From: an uncultured Caulobacterales bacterium
GTDB lineage: Bacteria > Pseudomonadota > Alphaproteobacteria > Caulobacterales > Caulobacteraceae
Assembly (NCBI GenBank): GCA_903900155.1
Contig: CAIUMD010000060.1
Span: 19,699-83,698 of the forward strand
DNA: 64,000 bases
Reading direction: 5' to 3'
Part shown: piece by piece, positions 57,304 to 64,000 of the stretch
Layout of the letters: each line of letters starts with the position of its first letter
Position numbering within the stretch: position 1 is the first letter of the stretch
Notes under the pieces: model-generated
What the model was told of the DNA's origin: nothing
The model's database searches: none
What the model saw: the letters and a program-made list of their open reading frames with translations, nothing else
Translations under genes and position numbers: made by a program

Positions 57304-59388
57304 ATGAAGATTGAAGCCTTGGCTGTCCAACCCACGCTGGAAGCCGACACCGCCACGCGCGCCCTGGCCAGGGCGCGTGCGCGCGCATTCGGTGAGTTCG
57401 TCCGCGAGATTCCCTTCGCCGCGGCTCTGCTGGATCGCGACCTGACCCTGGTCGCCGTCAGCCGCGAATGGGCTGATCAGGGCATCGCCGCAGGCGTGGC
57501 CATCGGCGACGACGCCGGGGCCGGCGGGCTGGTGGCCCCCGAGGACGCCGGCGTGCTTCTGGCCTGCGCCGAGGAGGGCGTGCCGTTCTCGCGCTATCTG
57601 CCGACGCTGGACGCCCTGGGCGTCCAGCACATCTGGCGCACCGAATTTTCCGCCTGCGTGGACGCCGGCGAGATCTACGCGGTGATGATCACCGCCCGCG
57701 ACGTCACCGGCTATGCCGAGAGCGTCCTGCGCGCCGAGCGCGACAAGCAACGGCTGACGATGGCGCTGGAGCTCGATGAGCTGCTGGTCCGCGAATACGA
57801 CCTGCGCACCGGCGAGATCTATTTTTCGGGCGCTGCGCCCGAGCTGCAGCGGTTCTGCCTGTTCGACAAGGACCCGCTGGAGATCGTCCATCCCGACGAC
57901 CGCCAGCGCTGCGCCGACGCCGTGGCCACCCGCAAGCTCGGCGAGGCCCGGGTCTTCGAGTTCAAGCTGAACCGCGACGACGGGCTGGAGACCTGGGTCC
58001 GCTCGGTCGGCAAGGTGTTCGTCGGGGCCGACGGCAAGCCCGAGAAGCTGGTCAACCTGTTCAAGGACATCACCGACCGCCGCCGCCAGACCGAGGCGAT
58101 CGAGACCCTGGCGTTCAAGGATCCGCTGACGGGCCTGCCCAACCGCGCCCTGTTCCAGCACCGCTTCCAGGAGGCGGTGACGGCGTCCGAGACCCTGGGC
58201 GAGATATTCGGCCTGATCATGATCGACGTCGATCATTTCAAGGACATCAACGACAGCCTGGGCCACGACGCGGGCGACGCGTTGCTCAAGCGCCTGGCGG
58301 GCATGCTGGAGCACGCCTTTCGCAGCAACGACACCGTGGCCCGCCTGGGCGGCGACGAGTTCGCGGTGATCCTGCGCGGCCTGCACGGCGAGGCCGACAT
58401 GCTGCGGCCGATCGGCAAGCTGCAGGACCTGCTGCGCCAGCCCATCGAGCACGGCGGCCGCAGCTTCACGGCCAGCGCCAGCATCGGGGCGGCCCTGCAT
58501 GGCGACCCGGACGCCGACCCAGCCCACATGATCAAGAACGCCGACATCGCGCTCTACCGCGCCAAGGAGGCCGGCCGGAACCGCAGCATCGTGTTCGAGC
58601 CGTCGATGCGGTCCGAGGTCGAGCGGCGGCTGGAGCTGCTGCGCGACGTGCGCATGGCCCTGGCCGACAACGAGTTCACCCTGTTCTACCAGCCGGTGGT
58701 CGACATCCGCGAGAACAAGGTCGCCGGTTTCGAGGCCCTGATGCGCTGGGTCCACCCCGAGCAGGGCGTGCTGACCCCGGCCCGGTTCATGGCCGCCTTC
58801 GAGGACCAGGACCTGTCTTTGAAGCTGGGCGACGTGGCCTTCGAGGCGGCGTTGCGCCAGATGCGCGAGTGGCTGGACCAAGGGATCGAGTTCGGCCGCG
58901 TGGCGGTCAACATCAGTTCCGCCCAGTTCCGCTCGGGCCGCCTGGCCGAGGAGATCCAGGAGCGCCTTGCCCGCTGGAACGTGCCCTGCCAGCGCCTGAC
59001 CATCGAGGTCACGGAGAACGTCTATATGGGTTGGGGCTCGGACCTGGTCAGCGACACCGTGCGCCGCCTGCACGAGGCCGGGGTGATGATCGCCTTGGAC
59101 GACTTCGGCACCGGCTACGCCTCGCTGGCCAACCTCCGCCAATTCCCGATCGACCGCCTGAAGATCGACAAGTCCTTCGTCCAGAACGCCGAGGACGAGG
59201 CGATCGTGAAGGCCGTCATCACCCTGGGCGCGTCCATGGGCATGAAGGTGGTGGCCGAGGGGGTCGAGGACGCCGAGCAGCTGGCGGCCCTGGATCGCTA
59301 CGGCTGCGACCAGGTGCAGGGCTACCATTTCGGCCGCCCGATGCCGGCCGACGCGGTGGCGGGGTTCCTCAAGGGATTCGGCGGCTAG
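57304..59388 (+). CDS. PAS-GGDEF-EAL cyclic-di-GMP protein
   Basis: A 694-residue protein from ATG 57304. The frame stays open to 57088, but that stretch is not convincing. Two PAS-like domains (about residues 30-150 and 160-275) precede an intact GGDEF domain (RLGGDEFAVIL, with an RxxD inhibition site, RSND, five residues before it) and an intact EAL domain (GFEALMRWVHPEQG, NISSAQF, DDFGTGYASL, EGVED). Both synthesis and hydrolysis of c-di-GMP are therefore possible. No transmembrane segment is seen, so it senses a cytosolic signal through PAS. No neighbour suggests the signal. Confidence 0.93.
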   Translation: MKIEALAVQPTLEADTATRALARARARAFGEFVREIPFAAALLDRDLTLVAVSREWADQGIAAGVAIGDDAGAGGLVAPEDAGVLLACAEEGVPFSRYLPTLDALGVQHIWRTEFSACVDAGEIYAVMITARDVTGYAESVLRAERDKQRLTMALELDELLVREYDLRTGEIYFSGAAPELQRFCLFDKDPLEIVHPDDRQRCADAVATRKLGEARVFEFKLNRDDGLETWVRSVGKVFVGADGKPEKLVNLFKDITDRRRQTEAIETLAFKDPLTGLPNRALFQHRFQEAVTASETLGEIFGLIMIDVDHFKDINDSLGHDAGDALLKRLAGMLEHAFRSNDTVARLGGDEFAVILRGLHGEADMLRPIGKLQDLLRQPIEHGGRSFTASASIGAALHGDPDADPAHMIKNADIALYRAKEAGRNRSIVFEPSMRSEVERRLELLRDVRMALADNEFTLFYQPVVDIRENKVAGFEALMRWVHPEQGVLTPARFMAAFEDQDLSLKLGDVAFEAALRQMREWLDQGIEFGRVAVNISSAQFRSGRLAEEIQERLARWNVPCQRLTIEVTENVYMGWGSDLVSDTVRRLHEAGVMIALDDFGTGYASLANLRQFPIDRLKIDKSFVQNAEDEAIVKAVITLGASMGMKVVAEGVEDAEQLAALDRYGCDQVQGYHFGRPMPADAVAGFLKGFGG

Positions 59389-59431
59389 CCTTTAGTGGCC
59401 TGCGACGCCGTCGATCGTGTAGCGTCGAGGC

Positions 59432-60763
59432 ATGACACTGACGGTGCGCAAAGTGCTGCGGCGATCCCGCGGCTTCGTGGGGCGGTCCATCTGGGTGATG
59501 GTCGCCATCGTGCTGGTGCAGCTGACGGCCAGCGTGGCCTTCTACAGCGCCATCGATCGCCAGACCCTGCGCGAGGACCATGCCCGCCGCATCGCCGAGC
59601 TCTTGGTGGTGGGCGAGCGCGTCGCGCGTCTGGCCCAGGCCGATTTCGACCATGTGATGAGCTCGCACTATCTGGAGGCCGAGGTCGCCGTCCTGCCACC
59701 CGAGGGCCCGCCGACCAGCCGTGACCAGACCGCCGAGGCCGACGCCATCGCCGACTATGTCCAGCGCTGGGAACCGGCTCTCGCCGGGCGTTCGCTGCGC
59801 GTGTGGTCCGAGAGCCGCCCCGACGGCGGTCGCGACCTGGTGGGCGTCATGGGTCTGAAGGACGGCCGCTGGCTGACCTTCCGCTCGCGCAACTTCCCGC
59901 GGCCCTGGCCGATCGCCCTGCGCGCGGTGGCCACGACCCTGGTGTTCTCCCTGGCCTGCGTGGCCCTGGGCGCCTATGCCCTGCGCCAGCTGGGCGCGCC
60001 GCTGCGCCGCCTGACCGAGGCTTCGCGCCACGTCGGCGAAAGCCCACCGTCGCCGATCTTGGTCGAGGGCCCCAACGACATCGTCGAGCTGGGCCGGGCC
60101 TTCAACGACATGCAGCGCCGTATCGCCGGCCTGATCGAGGACCAGGCCAAGGCGATGGAGGCGCTCAGCCACGACCTGCGCACGCCCCTGGCCCGCCTGA
60201 CCCTGGCCTCCGACTATATCGAGCCCGACGACATCAGGGCGCTGGTCGCCGACAACACCCACGAGCTGGACGCCATGCTGCGTTCCCTGGCCGACTGGCT
60301 GCGCGCCCAGCACTCGGCCAGCACCGCCGAACTCGTCGACCTGCCGTCGCTGATCCAGGGCGTCGTGGCCCGCTGGCCCGACAAGGTCCGCTACGAGGGC
60401 GACAAGACCCTGGAGGTCACCACCCATCGCGGTCCGCTGGAACAGGCCCTGATCCGCCTGATCGACAACGCCGTCCGCTTCGGCGGCCAGGCCAAGGTGC
60501 GGTTGGTGGAAGGGGCCGAGGGGCCGGTGATCGAGGTGCTGGACCAGGGGCCCGGCCTGACCGACGAGGCCATGGCCCGGATCTACGAGCCGTTCTTCCG
60601 GGGGGATGCGGCGCGGGCGCGCGACACGGGCGGCTTCGGCCTGGGGATCCCGACGGCCGAACGCCTGATCAAGCGCTTCGGCGGCAAGCTGGTGATCGGC
60701 AACCGCGAGGGGGGCGGGGTGAGCGCCCGGATCTGGCCGCCATTACCAAGCCCTCTCTCATAG
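59432..60763 (+). CDS. EnvZ-like sensor histidine kinase without adjacent regulator
   Basis: A 443-residue kinase with two transmembrane helices (about 22-44 and 165-187), a periplasmic domain between them, a HAMP linker, the H-box ALSHDLRTPLARLTLAS, the N-box RLIDNAVRFGG and the G-boxes DQGPGL and GGFGLGIPTAERL. The HDLRTPLARL form is typical of EnvZ/OmpR-type pairs, but no response-regulator gene is adjacent, so it works with a partner elsewhere. It follows the c-di-GMP gene by 43 bases and may share its transcript. Its 3' end runs into palindromic intergenic repeats. Confidence 0.9.
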   Translation: MTLTVRKVLRRSRGFVGRSIWVMVAIVLVQLTASVAFYSAIDRQTLREDHARRIAELLVVGERVARLAQADFDHVMSSHYLEAEVAVLPPEGPPTSRDQTAEADAIADYVQRWEPALAGRSLRVWSESRPDGGRDLVGVMGLKDGRWLTFRSRNFPRPWPIALRAVATTLVFSLACVALGAYALRQLGAPLRRLTEASRHVGESPPSPILVEGPNDIVELGRAFNDMQRRIAGLIEDQAKAMEALSHDLRTPLARLTLASDYIEPDDIRALVADNTHELDAMLRSLADWLRAQHSASTAELVDLPSLIQGVVARWPDKVRYEGDKTLEVTTHRGPLEQALIRLIDNAVRFGGQAKVRLVEGAEGPVIEVLDQGPGLTDEAMARIYEPFFRGDAARARDTGGFGLGIPTAERLIKRFGGKLVIGNREGGGVSARIWPPLPSPLS

Positions 60764-60772
60764 AGAGGGAGG
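60752..60772. repeat. Short palindrome at end of kinase gene
   Basis: CCCTCTCTCATAGAGAGGG spans the kinase stop codon and is followed by GAGGGGCCCATCGCGAAGCGGTGGGAGGGTGAGAG, a sequence type that recurs in intergenic regions of related genomes. It could act as a terminator without a T run. Confidence 0.5.
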
Positions 60773-60837
60773 GGCCCATCGCGAAGCGGTGGGAGGGTGA
60801 GAGGTTACAAAGGTAGCCGAAAGATCTCGACCTAAAC

Positions 60838-60951
60838 CGTCATCCCGCGACTTGTTCGCGGGACCCATTTGTCCGCCGCAGGCGCAGAGCGGAAATACGC
60901 TCTCACATGGAAGCTGAACCATGGGTCCCGCGCATAAAGCGCGGGATGACG
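60838..60951. repeat. Long inverted repeat of nested hairpins
   Basis: Two 31-base arms (60838-60868 and 60921-60951) are inverted copies of each other except for a few central bases. Each arm is itself a hairpin (CCCGCG-loop-CGCGGG). The GTCATCCCGCG...CGCGGGACCCAT unit is a family of repeats common in alphaproteobacterial intergenic DNA. The 52 bases between the arms show no gene. Confidence 0.85.
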
Positions 60952-60961
60952 ACGGTGGGTG

Positions 60962-61245
60962 TTATCCCTCGACGGCCTCGTACAGCCCCCGCGCCTCGGT
61001 CGCTGGCCCACGCCGTTCGCCGCAGTCCAGGACGCGCACGGCGATCAACCGTCCGCCCAGGCCGAACACCACCACGTCGCCGGGCTTCAGCGTCCGGGAG
61101 GGCTTGTCCACGCGGCTCTCCGTCCCCGCGCGGGTCAGGCGGATGCGGCCTTCGTCGACGAACTTGGCGGCCAGGGAGCGGGTTTTGAAGAACCTCGCGC
61201 GCCACAGCCAGACATCGGCGCGGACACTGTCGCCGTGCGTGTCGG

Positions 61246-61249
<4 letters not shown>
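60962..61249 (-). CDS. S4-domain RNA-binding protein, Hsp15-like
   Basis: A 95-residue protein. The S4 fold reads DVWLWRARFFKTRSLAAKFV...GRIRLTR...SRTLKPGDVVVF. Hsp15-type proteins bind stalled 50S subunits carrying peptidyl-tRNA. The ATG overlaps the helicase stop codon (ATGA), so the two are co-translated, and an RNA-related joint role is likely. The C-terminal extension is short. Confidence 0.9.
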
Positions 61250-63792
<2,543 letters not shown>

Positions 63793-64000
63793 GCGGGGAA
63801 GGTGGGGCGGGAATCGTGGGGAGGCAAGGCGGTGCGTCGATCCAGATCCTCCCCCCAGCGGGCAGGGGAATCGCATATGGCGGTGGAGTCGAAATTTTAG
63901 GGCGAACGGGTTGCGAGATGTCTTCCTCACGGTGTTGGGAGGAGGCGGATGGAGTCGTTTTCCGATTGTTTTGGAGAGGTCGCTGATCCACGGGCCAAAA
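63793..64000. other. Upstream region of helicase gene
   Basis: About 200 bases with the presumed promoter of the helicase/S4 operon. No gene, hairpin or RNA is evident. Confidence 0.4.

Noticed and set aside
63793..63930. N-terminal extension of the helicase
   Set aside because: Composition is non-coding in character and family members start close to MSDR.

Overview
The window is high-GC alphaproteobacterial chromosome and most resembles Caulobacter or a close relative. The grounds are the gene set (very large TonB receptors, a CarD/CdnL regulator beside fdxA and a Suv3-like helicase, NhaA, many two-component proteins), a secreted protein whose C-terminus looks like the LPS-binding N-terminal domain of the Caulobacter S-layer protein RsaA, and GC-rich codon use. 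I had no database access. Functional calls come from reading motifs and context.

Layout. 1-3.5 kb: dctA, a tRNA-Arg(CCU) and, directly after it, a small lower-GC island. The island has two inverted copies of an IS6-like element, one intact and one decayed, around a truncated toxin-like gene and a small membrane protein. 3.5-8.8 kb: a histidine kinase/LuxR-type regulator pair, divergent from a large RTX-repeat secreted metalloprotease-like protein with the RsaA-like end. 8.9-13.4 kb: a PNPOx-ferredoxin-reductase fusion with a GST, a small degenerate CMD-like gene and a LysR regulator. 13.4-15.1 kb: FecR anti-sigma and ECF sigma genes. 15.3-22.2 kb: an HU-like protein, a TonB receptor, a PL10-type pectate lyase and a pectinesterase (pectin uptake and breakdown).

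22.2-40.2 kb is one large plant-sugar locus. It has a DUF1593 nucleoside-hydrolase-like secreted protein, a second TonB receptor and a GH31 glycosidase. These are followed by an FGGY kinase, a split transketolase (two subunits), a DUF2291 lipoprotein, an RbsA/RbsC/RbsB-type ABC transporter, a DeoR regulator and a TIM-barrel sugar isomerase. Isomerase + FGGY kinase + split transketolase + ABC importer is the composition described for the transketolase route of D-apiose catabolism, and apiose is a branched pentose of pectin. Four promoter regions of this locus share a CGAAA-N5-CGAAA direct repeat (10 bp period), a plausible operator for the DeoR protein. A GntR-type regulator closes the locus.

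40.2-47.2 kb: a Crp-type regulator, then a tight three-gene operon (TIR-transmembrane-TPR protein, a small unknown protein, and a TPR-SLOG-like-class III cyclase fusion). This operon looks like a nucleotide-signalling system and is the best candidate for an undescribed system. A second small operon of three unrecognised proteins follows. 47.2-55.8 kb: a small secreted protein, nhaA, a DUF5690 transporter, a hybrid histidine kinase, an SGNH-like secreted protein and a secreted metallo-beta-lactamase-fold protein. 55.8-64 kb: carD, fdxA, a PAS-GGDEF-EAL protein, an EnvZ-like kinase without an adjacent regulator, a large inverted repeat, an S4-domain (Hsp15-like) protein and a Suv3-like helicase.
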